A stretch of DNA of 64,000 nucleotides from Synoicihabitans lomoniglobus (GTDB lineage Bacteria; Verrucomicrobiota; Verrucomicrobiia; Opitutales; Opitutaceae). The stretch is taken from positions 181,501 through 245,500 of the forward strand of contig NZ_CP119075.1 in NCBI RefSeq assembly GCF_029023725.1, given 5' to 3'. The translations under genes were made by a program, and so were the position numbers. The notes under the pieces were generated by a model. It saw nothing but the letters and a program-made list of their open reading frames with translations. It had not been told where the DNA came from and did no database searches. Positions within the stretch are counted from its first letter, which is position 1. Every line of letters starts with the position of its first letter. This document shows, in pieces, positions 1 through 7,616 of the stretch.

Positions 1-473
1 TGGTCGATCCAATCGGGCCAGCGTTCCGGATCGTAGAGCGCTTCGATTTGGGCGAGAGCGGCGGCGCGGCAGGCTGCGTCGCCGGTGATGAGGTGAACGA
101 GAGCGAATCGAACGAGTCGGGTGCCGGTCGCCTCGCACAGGTGGTAGTCGAGATTGCGGTCGCGAATTGAAGCTGCCGCGCGGCGCGGCACGGGGGAGTG
201 AGGCAGGAGCGGTGGCTGTGTGGCTTCGGTTTGCGCGAGTTGAACGATGCGGTCCCACGTGGCGCGACTCCATGCGTCCGATGCGATGGCGGCGCGAAGA
301 TCGGCCGGCGTGCGTAACCCGGCATGGCCGGAGGCGGAGAGGTAAATACGGGGATGAACGTGCGTGGTCGGCGTTTCGCTGCCGAACAACCGGGGAGAGA
401 TCCACCAAGCCGCCGTGGCGGTGGAGGCTTGTTGGAGAAAACGACGACGCGCCAGCGGCGGCAGTTCACTCAT
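1..473 (-). CDS. Heparinase II/III-like polysaccharide lyase, N-terminal part (gene cut by window edge)
   Basis: Reading the minus strand from the ATG at 473 gives about 157 codons without a stop up to the window edge, so only the N-terminus is visible. It opens with a twin-arginine-like signal (RRRFLQQAS at residues 9-17, then a hydrophobic stretch), suggesting Tat export. The following HPRIYLSASGHAGLRTPADL segment and the helical continuation resemble the N-terminal region of heparinase II/III and alginate-lyase-like proteins. Its ATG overlaps the TGA of the upstream heparinase-like gene (ATGA at 470-473), so the two are probably translationally coupled and act on the same polysaccharide. 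The substrate cannot be read from the sequence. Confidence 0.75.
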   Translation of the reverse strand, partial: MSELPPLARRRFLQQASTATAAWWISPRLFGSETPTTHVHPRIYLSASGHAGLRTPADLRAAIASDAWSRATWDRIVQLAQTEATQPPLLPHSPVPRRAAASIRDRNLDYHLCEATGTRLVRFALVHLITGDAACRAAALAQIEALYDPERWPDWID

Positions 474-2503
474 GGGGTGGAGACCGGTTGAATGGAGACC
501 TGCAACTGGCTGCGGGTAGCGGCCCGGCGTTCGATGAGTTTGATGAGATGCACCTCCGGGCCCCAGACGGCGCGCAATCGCGGGTCGGTGATCGTCTTGT
601 GCTCGACGCTGGGAGTGAGGAGGGACGCGTCATAAGTGAGCGTGGCATCCCGGCCGGTGTCGGCCCCGGGAAAGCGTCCGAGGCGGACGACTCCGGCGGT
701 GGACAGGTCGACCGGACGGGCGGTGAGAAAATGCAACGCGCTCGGAGTTTGTGCGGCGGTGAGCTCGTAGGCGTCGGTAAGGCGCAGGGCATGGCCGCGT
801 TCGAGTTCGAAGGTCCGTTGCCAGGAGTTCACGCCGGCGTCGGTGGGATAGGCGGTCGCGAGATCGAGCGTCAACGTGGCGGTGGTGTCGGTGGACGCGT
901 GGCGCACGTTGCGAGCGGTGAACGCTCGGCCAGGCGCTTGTTCGTGGCCGTTGATCATCGGCACGTTGTGCCAAGCCGAACGCATGGTCCAAATCTCGTA
1001 GCGTTGCGGACTGAAGGTTTTGCGCGTGTAGGCCTCGGGGCCGGCGTCGATGAACAGCGGCCAGCCATCGAGATACGCGATGAACGACCCCACGTCGTTG
1101 TGGTTGTGACTCTCGTCATTGTGGCCGCCCTTGGCGGCGAGATAGATGCCGTCGGTTGTGCCGCCGGCGTCGCGGGCGGTCATGAATTGCAGATCGGGCA
1201 GCCAGGCGTCGCGGACCAGTGGTGCGGCGGAATTTTGGGCGGCGATTTCTCGGCGCAGAAACAACGCGGGCAGCGTGCGCCCGAGGGAGCGCTCTTCACC
1301 GGGCACAAACGCCGGATTGCGTTGCCACAACCACGCGCCAAAGGCCGCCAATTCCGGGTCTTGCACGGCGCGACCGTAGCGGTAAACGAGCGTGCCGTCG
1401 GCCACGATTCTGGCCCGGGCGTCCGCAAAGTTTGAATACCAATCGCCGCCGATGTGGGCGGTCATGATGTAGCGCCCCATCGCTCCAATGAGCGGTTGAT
1501 CGAAGATGGAAATGCGACCCTCGCTGGCGCTGTCCATCCAGTGGAGCGCCTCGAACAGACTCGCGCCGGCGCGGGCCCAGTAGGACGGCCCTTCGTCGCA
1601 GCCACCGTCGGCCGGATAGCTGTTGATAAAGATATCGAGCACGCGCTGAGCTTTTTCGACATGGCGCGCGCGGCGTTCCGGATTTTCTTCGAGGAGCAGG
1701 GCGGCCGCCAGCCAGTTGGAAGCGATCCACGGATTCCAGTTGTTGATCGGGTGTCCCTGGGTGTCCCAGCCCATCCACCAAAAGTCGGCGCGGTCGAAGC
1801 AGGGTTGAAGGAGGCGTCGCTCCACTTCGTGGCGAATGCGCCGGTCGACCAACGGCGACACCGTGTCGAGTTGCGGACCGAGCAAGTAGCTGATCCAGGC
1901 CATCATCGCGCCGGTTTCGCTCACTCCGAGATCGACGGTGGGTTCCGCCACGTCCGGCAGACCGGCTCCGGCGCGTTGCATGAAAACGTGCGCCTCCATG
2001 CCCCAGTAACTTTCCTCGCAGACGGCCCACACGCCGTCGGTGATGGCATCGAGAAAACGCCCCTCGCCCTCGACGCATTCGGCGAGAACGAGACGCATGA
2101 GGCGGCGGCGCCGTTCGAGCCGCGGGACGGCGTTGGCGCTGCGATCACCCACCCGCACGTAGTTCAGAATATCGGTGGCGCGAAGGACGGACCATTCGCC
2201 CGTCACGGCGGCCTCGCCTGCGGCCGTGATGTCAGCGCGCACGGTGGCGTCGAGTGCCCGCCATGCTTCGCGTTCCGAGGCGCGGGGAAAGGGGTGCCAT
2301 TCCCCCGGAGGCAACAGCGCGGCTTGCACGGCGGGAATGTCGCGTCCGAGTTCATGCAACTCTGGCGCGCCCGCGAGCAGGTTGCGGGGTGTCAGCTCGA
2401 CGGCCGACATGGTGAACGAACTGACGACGAAGCCGCTGGCGAGAGCGACGTGCCGGGCAATTTTGGAGGAGCGAAGACGGCGGCTGAAGGGGTGAAATAT
2501 CAT
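470..2503 (-). CDS. Secreted heparinase II/III family protein
   Basis: A 677-residue protein with an N-terminal signal region (basic start, hydrophobic residues about 18-33, Ala-rich end). It has the two-part plan of heparinase II/III-like lyases: an alpha/alpha-toroid (about residues 60-400, with NNWNPWIASNW and DGGCDEGPSYW, the typical Asn/Trp and Tyr/Trp-rich active-site segments) and a C-terminal beta-sandwich beginning near GGHNDESHNHNDVGSF, where His and Asn residues are expected to bind substrate or metal. Family members cleave acidic polysaccharides such as heparin, alginate or ulvan-type chains by beta-elimination. It is coupled through ATGA to a second lyase-like gene, suggesting a small polysaccharide-degradation operon. 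Confidence 0.85.
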   Translation of the reverse strand: MIFHPFSRRLRSSKIARHVALASGFVVSSFTMSAVELTPRNLLAGAPELHELGRDIPAVQAALLPPGEWHPFPRASEREAWRALDATVRADITAAGEAAVTGEWSVLRATDILNYVRVGDRSANAVPRLERRRRLMRLVLAECVEGEGRFLDAITDGVWAVCEESYWGMEAHVFMQRAGAGLPDVAEPTVDLGVSETGAMMAWISYLLGPQLDTVSPLVDRRIRHEVERRLLQPCFDRADFWWMGWDTQGHPINNWNPWIASNWLAAALLLEENPERRARHVEKAQRVLDIFINSYPADGGCDEGPSYWARAGASLFEALHWMDSASEGRISIFDQPLIGAMGRYIMTAHIGGDWYSNFADARARIVADGTLVYRYGRAVQDPELAAFGAWLWQRNPAFVPGEERSLGRTLPALFLRREIAAQNSAAPLVRDAWLPDLQFMTARDAGGTTDGIYLAAKGGHNDESHNHNDVGSFIAYLDGWPLFIDAGPEAYTRKTFSPQRYEIWTMRSAWHNVPMINGHEQAPGRAFTARNVRHASTDTTATLTLDLATAYPTDAGVNSWQRTFELERGHALRLTDAYELTAAQTPSALHFLTARPVDLSTAGVVRLGRFPGADTGRDATLTYDASLLTPSVEHKTITDPRLRAVWGPEVHLIKLIERRAATRSQLQVSIQPVSTP

Positions 2504-2671
2504 GGGGGGCAGGGGAGGCGTGGAACGCGCAAAGAACGTCCCTCAATGAACGACTCCGCCCTGCCGAACCCAAGCGATAAACCCGTCGGCATGGCGCAAA
2601 AATGGCATGAAATTTCAAAGCACCGAACCCTCCACGTGGGCCGATTCGCGCGCATATTTTTCCTCCGGCGC

Positions 2672-2743
2672 GTAGGCTGCGAGCTTGCTCGCGCTTCCGC
2701 CTGCTGGCTGCGGTGCACAAGCGCCCGCGAGCGGGCGGCCTAC
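2672..2743. repeat. REP-like imperfect palindrome
   Basis: Begins GTAGGCTGCGAGCTTGCTCG and ends with GCGGGCGGCCTAC, so the outer ends GTAGG(C)/(G)CCTAC are complementary around nested GCGAGC-type arms. It lies between mgtE and the heparinase-like gene in a 292-bp gene-free stretch, downstream of the mgtE stop. A close relative is at 44900-44981. The sequence resembles the REP elements well known from Pseudomonas. No RAYT transposase gene is in the window. Confidence 0.75.
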
Positions 2744-2795
2744 GGTGGAGTTGCGGGCATGTGTCCGGGGGGGCAATCCGACCGCCGAGGCGATT

Positions 2796-4154
2796 TCACA
2801 CCAGGTGTGGCAGCAACATGGTCGCGAGACTCAGCACGAAGAAGAAGCCGCACATGTCGGTCACGGTCGTGAGAATCGGACCCGACGCGAGGGCGGGATC
2901 GAAGTCGAAACGTTTCAGGGCCAGCGGAATCAAACCGCCGAGGCTCACCGCGACGATGGTATTGACCATGAGGGCACCGCCGACGACAGCGCCGAGCCAC
3001 GGGTTGCCTTTCCAGAGCAAGGCGACGACGGCCAGCAGGGCGCCGAGCGCGAGCCCGTTGATGCAACCGAGAGCCATTTCCTTGCCGAGCACGCGCATCA
3101 TTTCGACAGGTCGCACCAGGCCGAGCGCGAGTTCGCGAATACTCACGGCAACGGCTTGGCTGCCGCTGCAGCCGCTCATGTCGGAAATGATGGGCAGGAA
3201 GACGGCCAGTGCGATGACCTGCGCGAGGGTGTCCTGGTAGGCGGCGATGACACTCGCCGCGAGGACGTTGAGCAGGATGTTGATGCTGAGCCACGACAGG
3301 CGGCGGCGGGAGCGCACGACGAGCGGCATGGAACGCAGTTCCTCGCGACCGCCGAGACCGCTGACTTTGAGGAAGTCTTCCGCGACATCGTCGGCGGCGG
3401 CTTCGCGGACCGATTTGCGCATGACGACGCCGACGAGTTTTTTCTCATCGTCGACCACGGGCAGACCCACGAAACCCTTGTCGTCGAAAAGTTGGGCGAG
3501 CTCATCGAGCTCCATGGCGTGATGCACGACCAACGGCCGCGGCAGCATGATTTTCGTTACCGGGGTGGCGGGGGTGGAAAGCAACAAATCGCGCAGACGC
3601 AACACCCCGACCGGGCGTTCGTCCGCATCGACGATGTAAGCGTATTGCACGTCGTAGTCGGTGTAAGTCTCGGCATTGGACCGCATGTCCTCCGTGACAC
3701 TGCCGACCGTCGCGTCGAGCGGGTAGGCGAGGAACTCCGATCGCATGAGACCACCGGCGGTGTCTTCGTCGTAGGCGAGGAGTTCGCGGGCATCGGCCGC
3801 CTCCTCGGGTTCCATCTCATGGAGAATGGCCTCGGCTTCGTCGTCCTCGAGCGTGCCAAGCAAATCGGCCACCGCATCGCTGTCCAACTCCTCCATGATG
3901 TCGGCGGCGCGTTCGGGGGCGAGGCCATCGAGGATGTCCTCGGCCTGTGCTTCGGGCATCTTTTCGAGCAGGGACGCCGCCTGTTCAGGCGTCACGAGCA
4001 TCATGAGGTCTTCCTGCGTGTCGTCGTCGAGTCGGTCGATGAACCGCGACTGTTCGACGGCCGGCAAAGCCTCCAGCAGGGCGCTCGCACCCGACGCATC
4101 GCGGGCGTCGATGAGTTCCTCCAAGCGGTCGATCATTTCGTCGGGTTCAGTCAT
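2796..4154 (-). CDS. mgtE: Magnesium transporter MgtE
   Basis: A 452-residue protein with the full MgtE plan. An acidic N-terminal superhelical domain (about 1-130, rich in EEL/DD motifs) is followed by two CBS domains (about 130-260; PVGVLRLRDLL and FVGLPVVDDEKKLVGVV) and a C-terminal five-helix membrane domain (about 275-452). The membrane part contains the ion-path segment PIISDMSGCSGSQA and the final TDMCGFFFVLSLATM helix. MgtE is a homodimeric inner-membrane Mg2+ channel gated by Mg2+ binding between the N and CBS domains. Length and domain order are normal. It stands alone, and I found no M-box riboswitch on its upstream side. Confidence 0.95.
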   Translation of the reverse strand: MTEPDEMIDRLEELIDARDASGASALLEALPAVEQSRFIDRLDDDTQEDLMMLVTPEQAASLLEKMPEAQAEDILDGLAPERAADIMEELDSDAVADLLGTLEDDEAEAILHEMEPEEAADARELLAYDEDTAGGLMRSEFLAYPLDATVGSVTEDMRSNAETYTDYDVQYAYIVDADERPVGVLRLRDLLLSTPATPVTKIMLPRPLVVHHAMELDELAQLFDDKGFVGLPVVDDEKKLVGVVMRKSVREAAADDVAEDFLKVSGLGGREELRSMPLVVRSRRRLSWLSINILLNVLAASVIAAYQDTLAQVIALAVFLPIISDMSGCSGSQAVAVSIRELALGLVRPVEMMRVLGKEMALGCINGLALGALLAVVALLWKGNPWLGAVVGGALMVNTIVAVSLGGLIPLALKRFDFDPALASGPILTTVTDMCGFFFVLSLATMLLPHLV

Positions 4155-4336
4155 ACGGTGGTGGAGGGCATGTTAGGACAAGCGGAGGGCGGTGGAACAT
4201 CCTTAATGAGATTCCAGACATTTTTGCGCCAACCTGACCAGCCGCGCCACGCCGCCGGGAAACGCCCCGTCAATTTGGGCTTACTGAGCGACCAACCGCA
4301 CGCCGCGGTGCGCTCAGCTCACAGGATTAGAAACCC

Positions 4337-4492
4337 ATGCCCATGGACGACGAGATTTCAGACTATTTTCAAGCACGTGAGGAACGACGGCTATCGCATT
4401 TGCAGGAGATCCGCCAACGGGATGCCGGGCAGTTGTTTTTCCCATTTTACCGACCTGAAACCGATTCAGACTGGTTCGACTCTTGGCCCTGA
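4337..4492 (+). CDS. Possible small acidic/basic protein, 51 residues
   Basis: An ATG at 4337 opens 51 codons ending TGA at 4490-4492. The product starts MPMDDEISDYFQAREERR and ends with PETDSDWFDSWP. It is highly charged in its first half, with a predicted helix, and aromatic and acidic at the end, a composition more like a real protein than a shadow frame. AGGA lies about 13 bases upstream of the ATG. It sits between the divergently oriented mgtE and the repeat array, with no overlapping gene. I recognise no family and assign no function. Confidence 0.45.
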   Translation: MPMDDEISDYFQAREERRLSHLQEIRQRDAGQLFFPFYRPETDSDWFDSWP

Positions 4493-4761
4493 CGCGACGG
4501 TCCGTTCTCGCGAAAAGTTGGCGGCGGGGCAGGTGCGATCGCGCGCAAGCGCGCTCCTACCGAGAGGAAACGAAACCGGACAGAGAGGCTCTGATTTGAC
4601 CAAGTCGGTGGAACTGGTTCTGCGGACCTTTGCGTAACCTTTCCGATAAACGCGCCCGTCAGAGCAACTGCGTGACGGTATCGCTGGGCATGGCGACTGA
4701 CTTTTCTTACGCGCAATGGGTTTGACCCCGCGAGGTTGGCGCTGGCTGTTGCGGCTCGGCC

Positions 4762-4841
4762 GTAGGAGCGAGCTTGCTCGCGACGAACGCGATAAGCTGG
4801 CGGCGGGGGCAGGTGCGATCGCGCGCGAGCGCGGCTCCTAC
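4762..4841. repeat. REP-like palindrome, array copy 1
   Basis: Starts GTAGGAGCGAGCTTGCTCGC and closes with GCGGCTCCTAC. The outer arms (GTAGGAGC/GCTCCTAC) are complementary, and inner GCGAGC/GCTCGC arms make a small hairpin. The sequence closely matches the classic GTAGGAGCGAGCTTGCTCGCGA REP core known from Pseudomonas genomes. Confidence 0.8.
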
Positions 4842-5042
4842 CGAGAGGAAACGAAACCGGACGGAGAGGCGCTGGTTTGACCAGGTCGGTGGAACTGGTT
4901 CTGCGGACCTTTACGTAACCTTTCCGATAAACGCGCCCGTCAGAGCAACTGCGTGACGGTATCGCTGGGCATGGCGACTGGGACTTTTTTACGCGCGATG
5001 GGTTTGATCCCGCGAGGTTGGCGCTGGCTGTTGCGGCTCGGC

Positions 5043-5123
5043 CGTAGGAGCGAGCTTGCTCGCGATGAACGCGATAAGCTGGCGGCGGGGGCAGGTGCGA
5101 TCGCGCGCAAGCGCGTCTCCTAC
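5043..5123. repeat. REP-like palindrome, array copy 2
   Basis: Same structure as the copy at 4762-4841, with a few substitutions (CGCGTCTCCTAC at the right end). It is the last complete hairpin before the genuine end of the GNAT gene. Confidence 0.8.
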
Positions 5124-5221
5124 CGAGGGGAAACGAAACCGGACGGAGAGGCGCTGATTTGACCAGGTCGGTGGAACTGGTTCTGCGGACCTTTGCGTAA
5201 CCTTTCCGATAAACGCGCCCG

Positions 5222-6025
5222 TCAGAGCAACCGCGTGACGGCGTAGCTGTGCATGGCGACTTGGAAACCGATGCTTTGGTAGACGGTCTTCGCGGGGTTG
5301 GTGTCTTCGGCGCCGGTGTTGATCACGAGCAGGTCGGGTTTCACGGTGGCGAAGGCGTGGCGGATCACGTGATCTAGGAGGGTGGTGCAGACGCGTTGAC
5401 GGCGGTGACTGGCGCGGGTCGTGACATATTGAAATCGGCCGACCGATCCGGCGGCATCAAAGTAGAGGCCCATACTGCCCACCAGCGTGTCACCGTCGAA
5501 GGCTCCCCAATAATGGCCGCGGCCGCGCGCGGTAAGTTTGCGGTAGGAGGCGGCTTGATTGGTGCGAAACTCGCCGTTGTCGGCCCTGTAGCTGAAATCG
5601 TCGCGATCCACTTCAACCTGCAGCGCGGTGACGGCCAACCAATCGGCATCGTTGAGAATGGGGCGAATGGTCAGCTGCGGGTGGATGCGCACTCCGCCCG
5701 CGTAGGCGGACATCGCCAGCACGATGTCGCGGTTGAACTCGAATCCCGCCGCCGTGAAAGGGTCGGTCTCACCCGGTGCATCTTCGTCCCAGCCGAGCGT
5801 GATGTGGTTGAGCGTCTGACCGAACGCGGCGGCGTGAATCTGATGCCAGCGCTCGAAGTCGCCGGGGAGGGGGGCGGTTTTGAACAAAACGAGGTTGCCG
5901 AACCAGAAGGTCGGGTTGGTCGGCGTGCGTATGACCCAATGGTCCTCCCGCTCTTCCACCATGCCATCTTGTTGGTGAAAGATACAGTCGGTGTGGTAGC
6001 CGAGGTTTGCGATCCGGGAAGGCAT
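5222..6025 (-). CDS. GNAT family N-acetyltransferase
   Basis: A 267-residue protein. The C-terminal half (about 135-267) shows the GNAT fold: GAFDGDTLVGSMGLYFD (beta strands 2-3), then RFQYVTTRASHRRQRVCTTLL matching the acetyl-CoA pyrophosphate loop (motif A, R/Q-x-x-R/G-x), and a final NPAKTVYQSIGF motif B. The N-terminal part (about 1-125) is unlike a typical single-domain GNAT and may be a degenerate second GNAT or a substrate domain. The substrate is unknown. It is followed 76 bp upstream by the SRPBCC gene on the same strand. Copies of its 3' end are amplified in the neighbouring array. Confidence 0.8.
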   Translation of the reverse strand: MPSRIANLGYHTDCIFHQQDGMVEEREDHWVIRTPTNPTFWFGNLVLFKTAPLPGDFERWHQIHAAAFGQTLNHITLGWDEDAPGETDPFTAAGFEFNRDIVLAMSAYAGGVRIHPQLTIRPILNDADWLAVTALQVEVDRDDFSYRADNGEFRTNQAASYRKLTARGRGHYWGAFDGDTLVGSMGLYFDAAGSVGRFQYVTTRASHRRQRVCTTLLDHVIRHAFATVKPDLLVINTGAEDTNPAKTVYQSIGFQVAMHSYAVTRLL

Positions 6026-6101
6026 GCGGGACTGAGCAAGGACCCGGGCTTGCTCGCACTCAAGTCCGAGTCGCGGTGCCCGAGTCCCGTCCGGTCCGGA
6101 T

Positions 6102-6527
6102 CTACGATGCGGTGGCCAGCGAATCCTCCAAATGGCCCCTCATGATCGCAGGCAGTTCGTCCATTTCGATGCGCAGGGAAGCGTGTTGCCGGGCGAAAAG
6201 CTGATCGGGCATTCCCTGAGGTTGGAAGAACGTGAAGATCACGGCGGTCTGCTCGGGGGCGAGTTCGAGCACCCGCAGGGGAAACACACCCGATTCCGCT
6301 TCCCCGGGCGAGCGCGCCCACATGTCGATCACGCCGGTGCGGGCGTCGGTTTCAAAGCGAGTGATCATCTCCCCTTGGCTGGTCATGACTTTGAATGTGT
6401 CGCCATCCCAGCGACCGCTTTCGCAGTATTCGGTGGCCCATTTGGGCAGGTTTTCGACGTTGGCGAGAAAGTCGAAGACCACGGATTTTGGTTGGGATAG
6501 GAAGGCTATTTCGGTGACGTTTTTCAT
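6102..6527 (-). CDS. SRPBCC (START/Bet v1-like) family protein
   Basis: 141 residues. The opening VTEIAFLSQPKSVVFDFLANVENLPKWATEYCE is the typical strand-helix start of SRPBCC proteins (polyketide-cyclase/dehydrase or AHSA1-like), which form a helix-grip cavity for hydrophobic ligands. No catalytic residues can be assigned, so the ligand is unknown. It lies between a GNAT and a WYL-regulator gene on the same strand, 88 bp downstream of the latter, so co-transcription is possible. The ATG at 6527 is the only good start. Confidence 0.75.
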   Translation of the reverse strand: MKNVTEIAFLSQPKSVVFDFLANVENLPKWATEYCESGRWDGDTFKVMTSQGEMITRFETDARTGVIDMWARSPGEAESGVFPLRVLELAPEQTAVIFTFFQPQGMPDQLFARQHASLRIEMDELPAIMRGHLEDSLATAS

Positions 6528-6615
6528 ACGGCGATCACCTTAACAGCCCGCAGTGACAGCCCTATGTCAGCAGGTCGAACGGACGCCGGATTTTTTTCAA
6601 AGCCCGTCCCTGACT

Positions 6616-7548
6616 TCAGGTGTAGTGTGCGGCCAGAGCCGCTATTTCGTCCCGCACGGCGGCGCGCAACGATGGCGGGTCGAGCACCCGTGCCTCGGAT
6701 CCGAACGACAATATCCAGCGCGCGATCCAAGCGTGTCCCCAGACAATGGTTTCGAGGATCCACCCGTCGTCCCCTTGGTCGCGGGATCGCAAGCAGGGGC
6801 CGAGCTCGCGCAAGGCCCGTTCCACTACCGGGGAGGAAAACCACAACCGCACGACTTCGGTGTCGGTTTCGGAAAACGCCGTGCACAGATACGTTTCGAT
6901 ACGGAAGTTCTGGCGCGGTGGCACGTGTTCCGTGAGCGGCGCCATTTCCTCCACGCGATCCAACCGAAAACTGCGCGGATCACGACGAAGACGACACCAC
7001 GCGACGAGATACCAGTAGTTTTGGTAGAGCACGACCCCGAGCGGCTCGACCACGCGCTGGGAACGCACGCCATCGGGTTTACGATAGTGCAATCGCAACG
7101 CGCGTTGATCGGCGACGGTCTGCGCGCACACGACCAGATGTTCGGTGCCCGGCACGGCATGCGTGCCAAAGACGGTGACCTGTCGACCGAGGCGAATCAG
7201 ACGTTCGCGCGCCTCCGCCGGCATGATACTTTGGATTTTGAGCAACGCCGCTGCGGCCGAGCCGCCCGTGTCGGCGCCGCCGAATTTGGCGACCATCATC
7301 GCGCCGATCGACAGCGCCTGAGCCTCGGTTTCGGTAAACGCCACCGGTGGCAGAAAATATCCTTTGGCCAGCGAGTAACCGACGCCGGCCTCGGCGGCCA
7401 CCGGGATGCCGGCTTCGGACAATGCGCCCAAATCGCGATACACGGTGCGCAGGCTGATTTCGAAGTGGCGGGCAATTTCCGCCCCGGTGATGACCCGCTT
7501 GGATTGCAGCAGCAGGGCGATGGCAAAGAGGCGGTCGATCCGGTTCAT
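6616..7548 (-). CDS. WYL-domain transcriptional regulator (YafY-like)
   Basis: 310 residues. An N-terminal winged helix-turn-helix (about 3-60; MNRIDRLFAIALLLQSKRV, then EIARHFEISLRTVYRDLGAL) precedes a linker and a WYL domain (about 140-225) with the hallmark YQNYWYLVAWCRLRRDPRSFRLDRV. A C-terminal WCX-type extension follows (about 235-310). Such proteins sense ligands or nucleic acids through the WYL module and often control DNA-damage or phage-defence genes, but also ordinary metabolic genes. Here the neighbours (SRPBCC, GNAT, M61) give no defence context. The ATG at 7548 begins the HTH directly, as in homologues. Confidence 0.88.
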   Translation of the reverse strand: MNRIDRLFAIALLLQSKRVITGAEIARHFEISLRTVYRDLGALSEAGIPVAAEAGVGYSLAKGYFLPPVAFTETEAQALSIGAMMVAKFGGADTGGSAAAALLKIQSIMPAEARERLIRLGRQVTVFGTHAVPGTEHLVVCAQTVADQRALRLHYRKPDGVRSQRVVEPLGVVLYQNYWYLVAWCRLRRDPRSFRLDRVEEMAPLTEHVPPRQNFRIETYLCTAFSETDTEVVRLWFSSPVVERALRELGPCLRSRDQGDDGWILETIVWGHAWIARWILSFGSEARVLDPPSLRAAVRDEIAALAAHYT

Positions 7549-7616
7549 GTCGGTTCACCACCAAGACGCCGGAATCGATGGCGGTCGATCCCAGACCATT
7601 CGCCATGGCCGGGGAT

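Larger units (their letters stand above)
4516..5261. repeat. 281-282 bp tandem array containing a REP hairpin and the 3' end of the GNAT gene
   Basis: The same string (GTCAGAGCAAC...) recurs at 4658, 4939 and 5221, giving periods of 281 and 282 bp and about 2.6 units. Each unit holds a roughly 41-bp copy of the last codons of the GNAT gene that ends at 5222 (about 85% identical to the genuine end), a spacer, a REP-like hairpin (4762-4841, 5043-5123, and a partial at about 4511-4560) and a conserved tail of about 95 bp. The array fills most of the 1,066-bp stretch between mgtE and the GNAT gene. The copies differ by point changes and small indels, so it is not a recent assembly duplication. 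Confidence 0.9.

Noticed and set aside
167-1435. 422-residue plus-strand ORF over the heparinase genes
   Set aside because: Shadow of the two minus-strand lyase-like genes, which have signal peptides and family motifs. The plus frame has low-complexity Gly/Arg composition only.
4155-4336. M-box (Mg2+ riboswitch) upstream of mgtE
   Set aside because: The minus-strand sequence upstream of the mgtE start shows none of the conserved M-box segments I know.
2685-4637. 650-residue plus-strand ORF opposite mgtE
   Set aside because: mgtE on the minus strand has full domain content. The plus frame is rich in His, Arg and Glu as a shadow frame and lacks any motif.
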